This document shows, piece after piece, positions 1 to 13,199 of a stretch of DNA of 64,000 nucleotides (positions are counted from its first letter, which is position 1; every line of letters begins with the position of its first letter). The notes under the pieces were generated by a model. The model was given only the letters and a program-made list of their open reading frames with translations, made no database searches and was not told where the DNA came from. The position numbers and the translations under genes were made by a program. The stretch comes from Acanthochlamys bracteata (lineage: Eukaryota > Streptophyta > Magnoliopsida > Pandanales > Velloziaceae): assembly GCA_019914995.1 (NCBI GenBank), contig CM034140.1, positions 4,650,001 through 4,714,000 of the forward strand, written 5' to 3'.

Positions 1-430
1 ACAATCAAACAAAGAGTATCACATTCTTTGCCATATAATGAGTTTGAGGTTGAGAAAGCGCTATTAGAATTTGGAGAAAGTATAAATCTCATGCCATATT
101 TAGTTAATTCTCTATTAAAATTGGGCAAAACTCTGTCCAACTTCTCTTACTTTACAACTTTCTAATCGTACAGTAAAAGTCCTAATTGCATTCTTAAAGA
201 TGTGTTGATGAGAGTTGATGAATTCATCTTGCACACTGATTTTATTGTCCTAAGATGGGAGACACATCACGGCTTAAAAGAAAAGTGCCAATTATTTTAG
301 TGCGACCTTTCATGGCTATTGCTGGCAAAGATAAATGTTAAAGAAGAAACACTCACAATGACTGTTCAAAAAAAATTTTAAGATTTTCAATGCAATGAAA
401 TCCTTAAGTATATAGATTATTGTATCACTG
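1..430 (+). mobile_element. Ty3/gypsy retroelement fossil (protease region), cut by window edge
   Basis: Reading in the + direction gives degraded matches to the aspartic-protease region of Ty3/gypsy Pol. There is an INLMPY phrase, then VLMRVDEFILHTDFIVL, then a stretch like the family's LGRPFLA...GELTLRV segment. The element continues to the left beyond the window; nothing clear is left after about 430. It is broken in several places and looks old. Confidence 0.7.
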
Positions 431-1284
431 TTGATATAGTAGAGCATATGAAAACAAAAGTTATCTCAAAGAAAACTCTATTAGTTTAGGAAAAATTCAT
501 GAATCATACTTAATTCGGAATTTGTCGATTCATCAGCTTTAACTGTATGCTTGTTTCTGATGCTGCAGCTATTCATTCTAAGTTGCCACAAAATTTTGAA
601 TTTTTATTATTTTCAAATAACAAGTTCGTCTGACTAAAAATGTTAAATTTTAGCGCTACTCAGGAGACAAATAAAGAATCTGAATTTAATTTGAATTTGA
701 TTTATGTTTAAGTTCAAGACTTACTTTGTCTGGCTATATATATTAAACTTGGCGCTTTGGGAGGCAACCTAAGAATCTGCATGCGTATTTCAATAAGTTG
801 CATTTGATTTTTGTTTAATGCTCAGGACTTGCTTTCTCAGAGGAAGGAAAGTAGATCGCAAACCATCATAACCAGTCTCATTAAAGGAGTAATCTTTAAC
901 TCATTCTATCTTTGCTAGATGCTTATAGTGGATTGACAACTATGTGAGTCTTGGCGTAGTAGCTTCAAGTGAAAGAAACATTTATAATATCATTTATGGC
1001 CTTCTTGCTATTGTTGATATAGCTGTTATTTGAGTTGTGGTATCTCAATACTACTTGTTCTTGACATTTGTAGCATGTCTCTGTAATGATGTATGCATTA
1101 AATCAATGCATGTCTGAGTTCAGAAAACTGTTTTGCCCTTTCTCTAAACATCTGCTAATTCTCGATGGAATATGCAAATGATATGGTCACAACTAGATGT
1201 CTCTTAAGAATACTAACTCAATTATTTTCTTGAGCAGATCACTTCCTATAATCAAGGGAAAAGGGATAAGTAGCTACAGCTGCA
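431..1284. other. No gene recognised
   Basis: AT-rich DNA right of the Ty3/gypsy fossil. It may include more of that element but nothing is clear. Confidence 0.5.
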
Positions 1285-1592
1285 GGGTTGCTCTGTTCTT
1301 CAATTTGCTTCAACCCCAAGGACTCAGGAACTTTAGTCACTGGAAACACTTCTATCACTTGTTCATCCATTGAACTGTAAGAAGTGGAAGATGAAAAGTA
1401 GTCTCCATAACAATGAAATTGCTACTGATGTTACCTTGATGACAAGTTTATTTCCATTGGTGCTTGCTGTTGTGGTACTAGCGGCTGTGGTTGGTTTGCA
1501 AAATTCAATGCATTGCAATCGATTTTTGTTGCTTCGGGATGGCAAACTCAGGTGAATACTCATGTTAATTTCATGCAATCTTCTGCTCAGGT
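1285..1592 (+). other. Unidentified exon-like segment with a strong donor
   Basis: A segment ends in GCTCAG|GTAAGT, a perfect donor. Its last ~55 codons are open (including CYLDDKFISIGACC and FNALQSIFVASGWQTQ). Earlier parts of that frame are closed. No homology is recognised. Confidence 0.25.
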
Positions 1593-2027
1593 AAGTAGTC
1601 CAACATTTTCTTCATTATTGATTTTTCAATTAATGCGAAAAAGTTAACAGTTATGCATATTCTTGATTGACATACAAAATCTTTAGTGTTTAGAAGAGTT
1701 TATATGGGGGTTTAGTTATGCATTTTGAACTTTGCATTGCAGGAGTAAAAGAAGCTTCCACCGTGTGATTTATTTGAACTTTCTTGTGTAGTAATTCAGT
1801 TGAGGTCAATAGTTTTAAGAGATAAAGTAGTCTTTGCAACGAAGTTCATAGTTATTGCAGTTGTTTCTGCTGTCATCGCTAAAAAAAGAAAGGGAAACAG
1901 ATAAGAGGAGCAATGAGCAAATGATGGTCCTTTGAGAAGGAAATCTAGAGACCCCTCACTCGATCCACCACTAGATGACCTTCCTAACACCTGAAAAATC
2001 TGTGGTTTCTCCACTTTTTTTCTTTTT

Positions 2028-2040
2028 GGGGGGGGGGGGG
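2028..2040 (+). repeat. 13-base G homopolymer
   Basis: A run of 13 G follows a T-rich stretch. Such runs are rare in AT-rich plant DNA and are prone to sequencing error. Confidence 0.95.
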
Positions 2041-4500
2041 TAATTGCACTTCCTTTATCACCTACTGTTTGTGTGTCCAGAAAAATAAATAAATAAATAA
2101 ATTCATGTTAGCTAAACTCAAGAAGCTTAATGTAGTACAATGAGTTAGGCATACTTTATTGTTAGAAAGAGATGTTATAAGCATCTATCTTTTCTCAACG
2201 TTGACAGCTTACTCTGTAGGAGCTTCTTTTCATAATGAAAAACTCGCTTCATGATGTGGTGATCCCAAGCATTTTTTCTTATGGAGCTGATATATTTTGT
2301 GTTTCTTTTCTTAGTTTCATCGGAAGGTATGCAACAGGAAGAAGAATTGAGAGGATATGAAATTCAAATCAGGGAAGTTGTTATTACACCTGAATTTTTA
2401 TATTCTTTCATGTTGTGATTGTATTAGTATTTCCATTCTTTCAACATTGAAGACAATGTGGAAATTAAGCTTGGGAAAGAGTAGAAAGCCTTTGATTGTG
2501 GAAATATTGAATATTTTATTTGTTAGTTCTTCCAGTTTCAATGAATTCGTATTGTGACACTACAAATCTGTTTTGAAATTTTTTGTCTAAATTCCTGTTA
2601 ACTAATCCTATTTTCTTCTCTTAATTCAACTGTCTGTAATTGAGTCATTAAAATCCATTTTGAAAGGATTCTGAATTTCATAAATTTGTAACTAGTACTA
2701 ACATATATCACCATATGATGCAATGCCTAGGGTGTGATCATGTTTTTTTTTTGTTTGATTTTGTTTTCATTTATTAGGGATAGTTAAAGCACAATTGATC
2801 AAAGAATGGAAAGTTAAGGAAAGAGCATAAAAATAAAAAAGAAGAAACAACTGCAGAAAAAGCAACAATAACTACATGTAAAAAAACTACAATATTAGGC
2901 AAAATATTTGAGTATATCTTATTTTTTTAAAGTTAAAAAAATTTATTTTTTTTTTTTGTGATTTGATGATTTTCTCATATTTTTTTATTTACTGCAATCT
3001 CTAAAATAATTTTTGTAAATCTCTGAATTATATGAGTACTGAAGAAAATAATATTTAAACAAGTTTATGGACATCAACTCTTGATTTCCTTCTACTATGT
3101 TTCAGATATTCTTTGCATGACGAAGACTGGATTGATTTTGAATGCTTATACAACTAAGATAGTTTGTAAGTGATTTCGACTTGAGGATTATGTTTAGAAT
3201 ATTGTTTAAATTTCTGGTTGATGGAAGATGATTTGTGATTTTAATTATTTTGTTCGAGGACTAGTAAAATTTAAACTTATTTGATGGGAGTATAATTGTG
3301 TACATATCCTTATGCTATAATCTAATAGTTATTATTATTCTTATGAACTAAATTGATTTAGTTTTGTGAATATGTTGACAAAAATAAGTAGGCATAGAAG
3401 TGCTGAAGACTCAAATAAGAAGAACAAGGATGGATTTATTGGGATGTCATTGGGGCGTGTTCTACTCAAACATATTATAGTCAGCCTAAGTGAGAATGAT
3501 AAAAGGAGTGAGTTTTGATTTTCCCAGTCGATCTCTCTCGCCTCACTTATTCTAGGACCTTATAAGTCAGAATATAATCTTCTACTTGATCATGATATAT
3601 TTTAGTAAAGATAGTCTTTCAAATCTTATATTGAGAGCTTTCACTATAGGAGGCTCCATTAAAATATGATATCAGCTTTGTATTTACTATATTAAACCTT
3701 ATTCATAATCGTATTAAACGATCTTCTAAAATCATGCATAACGTATCAAATATGACTTCAAGAAAGTCCATTACAACGTTGTACGCCATTTAAATCCAAA
3801 AAACAGAAGTGAAAAATGATAGTAATTAAAATGCATACAAGGTTGCATCCACACAAAAAAGACTATGTAACATTTTCAGAATGAGCACTACGTATTGAAG
3901 GGTTTTCATTCGATTGGGATGAACTGGAGGCACCTCCTACTACTGCAGGTTTAAATTATCATCTACAAAAGTAACTACAATGTTAATCTACAAGATTAAC
4001 TTGAAGATTATTAATGGTACAAGACTGCGATAGAGTATCCGAGAGAAATAAAAAAAGTCTAGTAAATAGTCTATTAGAGTCCGTAGCGGTAGATCTATTT
4101 GTAATAGAAATTTAATTGCACTAAATTTCAATTTGTTTATCCTAGTAACCAAAAAGCAATGTATATATGATTTTGCACATAAGAGCATGAATGCTTATAT
4201 ACAACCCACTATATACTGATACATCCTCATGAATAGCACAACATAGCCCGGTATCATATAACAGAACAATTACCTATCAAAAGCTCCAAAGTGGACAGAC
4301 AAAAGAGGAAAACTAAATTGAAATTTGTATAAACGAATTTCTGAAGCAACAAAATTGGAAACATAAATATGAAATTAACTGAATGAAATCAGTAAATTAA
4401 TTTGTTGGTTAAAATCAATGCCATAATTTGAAACCATGGAAGAACCACAAGAAACTAAGAAAACGTATAAAATAGCACAAAGATTCATTTAAACCTACCC
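2041..4500. other. No gene recognised
   Basis: AT-rich, no open frame with recognisable content on either strand. Confidence 0.5.
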
Positions 4501-4504
4501 AAAA

Positions 4505-4539
4505 TAAATAATAGTAATAATAATAATAATAATAATAAA
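4505..4539. repeat. (TAA)n microsatellite
   Basis: An AATAATAGTAATAATAAT...-type trinucleotide repeat of about 35 bases. Confidence 0.9.
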
Positions 4540-4671
4540 GATGCATATAATTCCTACCACAAACCCTAAACATTACTACAAATCACCACATTACTAATAT
4601 TTCATATAGTAAGTAACATATGATATATAAATAATTAAACGGATTTAAAAGAACAATTTTAAATACCTAAA

Positions 4672-4803
4672 TCTTTTTAGTTTATCCGGTCGATTTCGGA
4701 TTGATATGAAATTGACCAAAATTAGAATAAGATCAAATCCAAACTCAATTAAAATGGATCAGTTTCGAATTAGGTTCACGGGTCATATTATATATTGACA
4801 CTC
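4672..4803. repeat. Partial copy of the TIR family at 4.7 kb
   Basis: The GGTCGATTTCGGATTGATAT and GGGTCATATTATATATTGAC phrases and the ending ATTGACACTCC match the right arm of the 10964-11587 type. Only one arm is present. Confidence 0.5.
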
Positions 4804-5529
4804 CTTTGTGTGGGTACTAAGGAGTCCAATTTGTGTCGCCGGCATATTCAATATATTGTTTCATTTAGGTCTCATCCTCGATGAAGGGAACTTTGATGCT
4901 CTTTCTTGGTGGTGGTCTCACATGTTGGTATTGATTTTAATTTTGAAAAAACCATGAGGCTTCCCTTAATTACCTAGGGTTCAGCGTTAAATGAAGAGAA
5001 GTTTATGCTGTCTGCCAAGGTCTCAAGACAATAATTTGCTCTTCTTGTAGCGTAATTTATTATTTTGCATGGCGACTCTTCCGTAATTGTAGTTTAGATC
5101 AACATAGGTGACAAAAACTCCCGATCATGGATTTTAAGCATTGTTAATCTTTGGCGAGGGAGTTTACTTACCCTTAAAGCATGTAAAATGCAAAGTGAAT
5201 TCAGTGGCGGATTGGTTGGCACCAAAGAGAGGTAAGACAATGTTAGATGTTTATTGATTCCCAAAACTTTCCAAAAGATCTTTTATATTTATGTGATCGG
5301 ATGTTTCAGGAGATGTTTACATAAGTTGGGTGTGTGGGTTAGGTCATAGAGGCATGCTATGGACCGTCTCATCTTAATGATCTTGGTGGTCGTTCCTTAA
5401 GTTGGTTCTTTGTTACTAGTGTGCGGAGGTTTTTGTTACATTCATTCACACTTTGGTAGGTTGGTTATATGTATAACACATGTTTTTGTTGAGAAGCTAA
5501 TGAATCTTTAGGGACTAGTATATGATGGT

Positions 5530-5985
5530 AGAGGTGTAAATATGAGAGGGCCGAGCAAGCCGACAGGATCTGGCTCCCACATCCGGGTAGGCCCGGCGCT
5601 ACCCAATTATATTTTTATTGATCCGACTCTATTCGTTTACATATTTTATTATACATAAAAAATAAATATAAAAATATAAAAATAGTTTTAAATAATTTTT
5701 ACTAAGATAAAAATAAATTATAAATATTTTTTATTATCAAAAATATTTTTATTATAAGTTGATCTGATCAACTATTAATGTTGACCAGATCAACGGTATG
5801 TTGTTAACTAGTTAATATGCACAGTAATCAAGTAGGCGGACCGACAATGCCAGCCGATATTATCTATTAGATCGAGCCAGGTCGGCTAAGTCCTGCTACT
5901 GTTCACGGTATAAAGGTGCCATATTTTGAGCCGTTTGGCCAGACTGCGGGCCGGACTGTTGGTCCGACCCAGATTTGCGATTCTA
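5530..5985. repeat. GC-rich-armed repeat element
   Basis: The arms, GAGAGGGCCGAGCAAGCCGA... at the left and GGCCGGACTGTTGGTCCGAC... at the right, are GC-rich against the AT-rich background. They surround an AT-rich centre, as in the families above and at 49799-50438. It looks like a MITE of a separate family. It also contains a short palindrome at about 5760-5790 (GATCTGATCAAC... / ...GACCAGATCAAC). Confidence 0.5.
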
Positions 5986-7639
5986 ATGATGACATAGTTT
6001 TTTGTTTTGCTTGCATAGTAACTTGTATGACAGTAGTACACTATAAAGTAGTACTTTGTAGCACGAATATATAATGCATTGAGTAAGATTTGTTTTATGC
6101 ATGTTAATTTAGAGGGTCTATGTTCGAACTTTGATAGTCTTGCAAGAAATTAATATTCTTATATATGCCTTGTAGATAGAGGATCATTTTAATGCACGCT
6201 GCATCTATGCACGATTGCTAGAGCTGGTCTTCAGAGCTTCTGCTAAAAATTGTATGTTTCATTTGATTTTATGGGTAGGAAGGAATTCCTATTTCTGGTG
6301 AGTGGGTTGTCCAACAAATCTTCTTACCTAAGGATTTCAAAGCCTTCTTATTACATAGAACTAAGCACACTATTTAAAGGGCTTGTTTTTTCAAACAGAT
6401 TCACTTATCAATGATGATTTTGTGCTAACCTCTGTTTCTGAGGAAACTGCAATTTCGTACTAAAGGACTTCTCCAAACTAAGAGTATGATTTCTGAGAAC
6501 TTGCAAGTGATACTAAATTATAACTTTTTTTGAATTTGAGTATCATTAGTGAATTTAACCTATAAACTAAGTGGCTTTAGAGGTGTCATTACGGTAAAAG
6601 ATGTCCAGCTTCTAATCATGATATTCACGTATTTTGCTCTCTTCTGAATCTTCATTGTCTTGCACTTGTGATAAATCTCTGATTGGAGGCTTTTACTTGC
6701 TACAAGAAGGTTGATAATAGTACAATATCCGGATTTTAACTTTTATAGTTTTGAATAGGATTCTTAATGTTCTTTGAGATAATTTTTATGTATTCATACA
6801 GTTGTTTCTAATGCAGCTTTTCCTTCTTGCCATTGTTACGTGACTCCAGGAGTAGTCACTACACTCTCTTTTTCAGATTGTCAAGTTGAAGTAATGCACT
6901 AACAAAGGGCTTATGAATTATTGAAATTGAAAATCAACTGGCTCCTGCATTTCACAAGAGGTATGACTTGTGCAATTAGATTACAAAGGTCCTACGATAC
7001 GTATTAGACATTACTTTTAAAGTATTTGGAGAAGATTCACTTTCTACTAAACAACTTTAGGCCCGTACATGTTGTTCTCAACAATAGAAATCGAATTCCA
7101 AATTTGTCTTTTACTTGTATGTAATCTTATCAGTATGAAGTCTAAGAACCAGAGAAATAGATGTTTGTGGCTTGTATATGAAATGTCACAGGCTCCCTTT
7201 GAAATGTTTATATCTGACCATGATAGGTCAGAATCAGGCTAAGACTACTATAGAGTTGATATCAGCATATACTCAATGATGGAAGCACTGCCTTTTATAT
7301 TTATCTGAAATACACAGACCGGAGAGTCTTATGGAGTACTCCTCTTTTTGGCCACCCATAATTTGTATTTGACTTTGCAATTTCGTTATTTTTTGTTATT
7401 TATAGATTTGTGGTGTGAATATTTCCGTGTCTTGATTAATTTCTTAAGTTGATGGTCACGACATTTTGCGGTCCAAGTATTTTTAGCACAAATGTGAAAT
7501 GTTCTTCAATTTGATTATGAAACTTAGAAAGGGAAATATCTATTTGTCTAGAATGTAATCACGCATAGTGGTGTCCATTCATGTACTTTTTCTAGCTATA
7601 TTGGCAGCATGAACAATTATGTTGCTGTTTAATCGTTCA
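5986..7639. other. No gene recognised
   Basis: Ordinary intergenic sequence with no clear repeats or frames. Confidence 0.5.
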
Positions 7640-7890
7640 TTTTAAGCGCACAATTGAGATTAGTTTTAAAATAGAATTTTTTAAAATATCGAATATTTTT
7701 ATTATATTTTAAAAATAATTTTTATTTTTAAAAAAATTATAAAAATAAGTAATAATAAGATCTTACAATATAAATTTTTTTATATTTTTATAATTTTTAT
7801 ATAAGTTTTTATAATATTATAAAAAATTTATTAAAAATATGAAATGAAATAAAGTTATTAAAATAGACTGAATATATTTACAAACAGCCC
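7640..7890. repeat. AT-rich GCGTTTGG-type MITE copy
   Basis: It carries the family signature of ATAGAATTTTTTAAAAT, then AAAATATTTTTATT, AATAATAAGATCTTA, AAGTTTTTATAATATTATAAA, and a CCCCCAAGC-like right end. The terminal repeats are weak, so the bounds are approximate. Confidence 0.5.
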
Positions 7891-7959
7891 CCAAGCCTAT
7901 AGCTTATTTGCTTAATTGATTCTTTGTAAGATGTTGTTCGAGGGCTTGACAAGTCATTT

Positions 7960-9560
7960 TGAATGAGGTTTAGAGTTAAAATCAAGTAGAACAATCAACA
8001 TGACATGTTCAACCTCTACCAAATGCCTAATCATGAAGATTTCAATGAGGTGAGCTCTATTAAATATGATGACTCTAATGAAGAATTGGAGAAGTGTTTG
8101 ATGAATTGTATACAAAATACATAAATGCTAATGCAAACTATATTATGAAAGTGTACAAACGTAACCTTAAGAAAGGAATGAATGTCTGAATAAAAAATGA
8201 CTCATTTTAAAAATTGCTCTAAAAGATAAAATAGATATAATTAAAGATACTCTACGTGCTGATTATGATCATATGAATGTCTACATGTAGGCATCATGTG
8301 CTAAAAATAGAACTCTACAGTCATTGAATGAGAATCTACATGTTTAGTTAAATGAATATGTAGCTAATAAAATAAAAATAATTTGGGTTCAAAGGCAGAT
8401 ATCAGTGCACTTATTCTCTATAGCTACTATAGACTGAATGAAAATCGTTATGCGAATAGACAGACCGCTAATAATGTAAAGTAATTTATATATCTAAACA
8501 TTAAAACTACTTTTGTATGGAGTAGAAGAAAGAAGCGGCCAAAAGAAGAGTAGACGGTATTTAGACAGTGGTTGATCCAGGCATATGATTGGAATACAAA
8601 ATGCTTCCAAAGAAATACAGTGGAAATGTAATCCTTTGAGGCAATGGTATTAGCAAAATTGGTAACCGTTCATGTCTTTGCATAGAATTGCTTTACATGT
8701 CAAAGGATTAAAATACAATCTATTAAGTATAAAGAAATTATGTGATAATGATTTTAAGGTAAAATTTGAAAATTATTACTGCTCCATTTTGAACATGGCA
8801 TGCATCTAGATAGAAAATACTGAATGAAAAAAAGTAATGTGTACATTGATGATTTTACTAATCACAAATTTTTTTTTAATCTATAAGCCACTAAGAAAGT
8901 ATAAGGCACAAAAGGCTTAGATATTGCAACATTAAAATTCTACTTAAGCTTTCAAAACTGAATCTAGTAAAGGATCTACCTGAAGCTAATCAGAGTCTAG
9001 AAAATTTGTTTGATGTATGCATGAAGGAGGCAAACCAGATACTCATTCGAACCTAAATAGGTAGTTACCACAAGCAAACCACTATAACTATTACATATTA
9101 ATTTATTTGGTCTCTTAATAGTTGCAAGCTTAAAAGGTAAGTACTACTACTTTGTAATAGTTGACGATTATACACGGTTCAGCTGGGTGTTTTTTCTAGC
9201 ATACAAAAATAGTGCATTAGAAGTGTTTAAGTGTTTACAAGCTTTTTCAAAAAGACAAACAAATTTGGTTTAGAAATCATTATTTTATGAAGTGATCATG
9301 GAAAATAATTTCAAGATTTCTACTTTGACTAAGTTTTCTGATGCAAAATAGTTTAAATAATTTCTTAACTCATAAAACTACTCAATAAAATAGTATTGTT
9401 GAAATAAAAAATAGGGTGCTTGAGAAATGGCTAGAACCATATTGTTTGAACAAAATCTGCTTAATTATTTTTGGGTGGAAGCTGTTCGCACAACATATAT
9501 AATCAATCATGCATTCATAAGTTCCATAACTCATGCGAGCTTTTGAAAAGAAGAAATCTT
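7960..9560 (+). mobile_element. Ty1/copia retroelement fossil, SIRE/Maximus-like
   Basis: The order is as in copia elements: a weak gag-tail and pre-integrase region (about 8000-8900, with LLSIKKLCDNDFKVKFE), then an integrase core (about 9130-9540, with YYYFVIVDDYTRFSWVFF and MARTILFEQNLLNYFWVEAV). No reverse transcriptase follows, so the copy is also incomplete. It carries many interruptions and is old. Sequence from about 9572 (TGTTAGACATTTCAAGC...) resembles the start of a SIRE-type LTR and may be a separate LTR insertion. Confidence 0.75.
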
Positions 9561-9571
9561 AATATTGTGTT

Positions 9572-10963
9572 AGACATTTCAAGCATTTTGATGATAACAC
9601 ATATTTGATAATAATTATTAGCTTTAGATAAATATACATTAGATTCGAGTAGTATATAGAGTTTGACAGAACACAAGTAGATTTTCGCTAAGTGTTCAAG
9701 TCTTATTAGGTTGCCTACTTTGCACATCATTGTCTTCCTATTTAAAGCACCTAATGAAGATTTCTTTATTGCAGTTGAAAGAGAGTATGATAGTAAAGCA
9801 AGACAAAGAGAAAGGAATCCTATAAAGTATCGAAGATAGAAAGTTTCTGTAAAGACTGTAGATCACACTGCCCAACTCTACTGGATCACGTATACAGTGC
9901 CTGTGAATAACACATGGTAAATTTGTTATCTTTCTACTCAACAAGATTTTAGAGATCCGATTTTTTCTAAGAATAGCAAACATCTTGAAATTATTACAAT
10001 CAAAACTTTAGATTATTTTATGAAGAAACAAATTCCACAAAAATTAGAGAAGTTCGTTGTTTAGTTCTGCCATTTCTGGATGCAACCAAATGAACCAATC
10101 TGGACAGTAAATTACATCGATATTTCTCAGCTCGAGTAATTTTTGAAGATCCAATTTTGTTACTGAAAGATGACATCAAGAGTTATTTATAGTCCAATCT
10201 GAGCCAAATATATTCATTAATAAAATTTACATAAAATCAACAAATTAGATGGACACACCAAGTCAACTAATGGATAGAACCGTGACATACACATGTGCCC
10301 AAGCCAAATTTATTTTATCTCATCGTTCCAACCAAGAACTAGTATTTTCAGAAAATACTAGAACAATTGAGAATACATTTAGAAAGTTTATTTGAATATT
10401 TTATGAAGAGAATTGGAGAATATCTAGTAAACTATAAAGATGGAAAGTTTCGGCATACTGACAACTCTAAACCGATCAAGATCAAATCCTTATATCTTAG
10501 CTATGTGTCTGAATTTCGAACTGATTATTATATACTGATTGAAGAGGATATCCTGAAGATTATTTCTATGTAAAGAGATCATAGTAGTTATTAGAAAAAA
10601 TCTAACACAAATTCGGATAGCATTGTAGTAGAAATCCTAGGATACTTATTGAGCTGTTAGATAAATTTGGAATTTCAATTCAAATCCGATTCACTTTAAA
10701 CTTTGAAGAGCCTTTTAAGAGGATAGTATCGCATTCACATCAGCAAACTACAGTCAATCAAAAAAAGAAATCAAAGAAAAATTTCAGAGAAGGAATAAAT
10801 AATCATTACATGATCATTAATAAAAATATTAATTTATTTATTTCTATGCATGAGTAACTTTTTGATTTAGTGTCTAATAATGATAAAAAAGGATTCTTAT
10901 CAACCAACAGTTGAAAACTTTCTTGAATATCTATCGAATAATATGAACAAATGGATATTTCCT
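9572..10963. other. No gene recognised; possible retroelement debris
   Basis: The left part may be a copia LTR (see the 7960-9560 entry). A 68-codon frame at 10367-10573 has no recognised relative. The rest is AT-rich. Confidence 0.4.
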
Positions 10964-11587
10964 TAGGGATGACAATTTGACTAGTAGATCAATTTTGGGT
11001 TAACCCATTTACAATTAGGTCAAATTCGTTCAATCATAACCCAACTTATGAATTTATACGGATCAAATTATCAATCATAAGCCAACCTATTTAATAATCG
11101 AATAAAATTCAGATCGATTCATTTAATAATTAAAATTATTAATTATTAATTTTATATTTTTAATTTTGAGTGAAAATATAAAATTAATTGGAATGAATGT
11201 GCACGATATTTTTGGTGAATACTTTCAATAATATTGTAATTCACATATTGCACTATTTTACTAAAATATAAAAAATAAACAATTAATTATAAATATAATA
11301 TAATTAATAATTTATAAATTATAATTATCGATTTTTTGATATTGCCAAAAATTTATTAAACGGTAAGAAGAAATCAGAAAAAAATTATTCTTTAAGAAGT
11401 GGCAATACGATTTGATGGGTCAATTTCGTATTAACTCAGATTAATTTATTTAATAACCGGGTTCAATTTGTTAAATCCTAACCTAACTTATATATTTATA
11501 CGGATCAAATTTTTTAACTCTAATTCTAATTAAGTGGGTCGATTTCGGATCGCGTTTTTAAATCAGATAATATATTGCCACCCCTAA
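10964..11587. mobile_element. 624-bp TIR element, TTAGGGRTGRCAAT family
   Basis: The left end TTAGGGATGACAATTTGAC and the reverse complement of the right end TTTAGGGGTGGCAATATAT form inverted termini. Inside are arms rich in GGGTCAA / TTAACCC phrases around an AT-rich core. The core matches, in reverse, the copy at 26589-26935. It has no coding capacity; the superfamily is not assigned because the target duplication is unclear. Confidence 0.75.
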
Positions 11588-11883
11588 ATAGACTAGCATG
11601 TCCTTTGGTTGGAGAAATATTTCATAGGACTTATTTTAATTTTTTAAATTTTATTTTGTCTCTCTAAATTTTGATTTCGAATTACTCCACATGGTTTACT
11701 ATAATTCTAAATTTTATTTTTTATTTTGCCCTGAATTTTGATTACATTTAAATTTTGTTTCAAATTTAATTAACATAGTTTAATTAGAAATTTACTTTTG
11801 CTAACTTTGTTTTGCATTTTTTTTTATTTTTGTTAAATTCACCTTTTATTAAAAATATCAGAAATCCTGGTCCCTTCTAGCAG

Positions 11884-12072
11884 GTTCTTGGGATATGAAT
11901 GGGTTGATGAACCCATTGAAAGCGTGAAGGGAGAGAGGCTCTGTCATTACATGTGGACTGTACGGTACACACGTAAGGAGGGAGGGAAGACCTTGTCCTT
12001 TCTTATAGTTTTTGAAGGCTTTGTTGGCCCTTTTCCATGTTGCATTTTGTCCTTTTCTTCACCTTGTAACTG
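11884..12072 (+). other. Unidentified exon-like open segment
   Basis: After a CTTCTAGCAG acceptor-like site, an open frame reads FLGYEWVDEPIESVKGERLC then HYMWTVRYTRKEGGKTL. Composition is more gene-like than its surroundings. No family is recognised and no neighbouring exons were found. It could be a captured exon or chance. Confidence 0.25.
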
Positions 12073-12302
12073 ATAACTCTTTGTAATTGATATACAACAA
12101 CTGTGCTTTTTATCGCTGTTTTTCCTGCCTCACACAAAACACGAGTCCAGTGGTAAATAATGCCAGAAGAAAGTTATGCTGTTTATCATCCTATGTTCAA
12201 ACTATGCTATTTATCTTGGTATGTTCAGAAATGGGGGATTTTTTTTTCATTTTGTTCTTTGAAGCAAAATTAGGAAAAGAGAAATATCGCACATGAGACT
12301 TA

Positions 12303-12597
12303 GGACGTGTTTCAAACGTTCGTAATTTTATTTTTTTCTGTTATATTTTGAGTTTCTAACAGTTCATATATTTTAATTACATAAAAAACTCAGAACTCTA
12401 CTTCTATATATGAAACTCTAGTTTCAATTTTTTTATTTGCACATTTTTTAATACAACTATATTTTTTAATTTTCAACATATTTTTGAAACCTATTGAAAC
12501 ACAAATATTGAACTCTACTTTTATTTTATTTTTCAAAAAATTCTACATTTTATTTTTACTTTCACGAAACTCAGTTACGGACATTTAAAACACGTCC
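12303..12597. mobile_element. 295-bp MITE of the same TIR family
   Basis: The left end GGACGTGTTTCAAACGTTCG and the reverse complement of the right end GGACGTGTTTTAAATGTCCG form terminal inverted repeats of about 22-25 bases. The 3-bp target duplication TTA flanks both sides (12300-12302 and 12598-12600). The right arm aligns with the left arm of the 59362-61856 element with about 42 of 46 bases matching, including a 23-base identical run. It has no coding capacity. Confidence 0.88.
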
Positions 12598-13199
12598 TTA
12601 TAGAAAATCTCCGAAAGTTTGTTTAAAAAAAGATTATTTAAAATAAAAAAAGTTATTGAAATTTTAAAATATATTTTATTTTTAAAAAATAATAACAAAA
12701 TTTAAATCATAAACTTTATTATTAATAAAATTTATTAAAATTTTTAAACCAAAAAAAAAAAAAAAAAACTTTCAGATACCACTTCAAATGTGTTTGGTCC
12801 CCTACACTAGCTCCTCCCGAAATGCACGAAGAAATTGCTGTATGTATTGCGGCTATTGCCATTCATTCAATAATATGCATTTTTTCATTTATATTTATAC
12901 ATTGATAATATAGTTTAGTATAATAATGTTAAACTAACTTTATTAGTGTTAGTTATTTTGTATTCAAGAACTAAGGTTGTTAAAACATTTTAACAGTAAG
13001 ATAATCGAAATATAAAAAATATTGTTGGGAGATAAAAAATTAAAACTTAAAAATGATTTTACTTTAAGTGATTAGAAAAATGGTGTGAATAAAAACCATG
13101 TTAGAATTTGTTGGGTTAAACTAAAAAATGATATAGGCTTATATGACATCTCCCGCACAAAACCGTACGGCCAACACTTGGGTGGTCTTTAGCATTCAA

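Noticed and set aside
10367-10573. 68-codon frame as a possible pararetrovirus remnant
   Set aside because: No characteristic motif is present; the resemblance is too weak to name a family.
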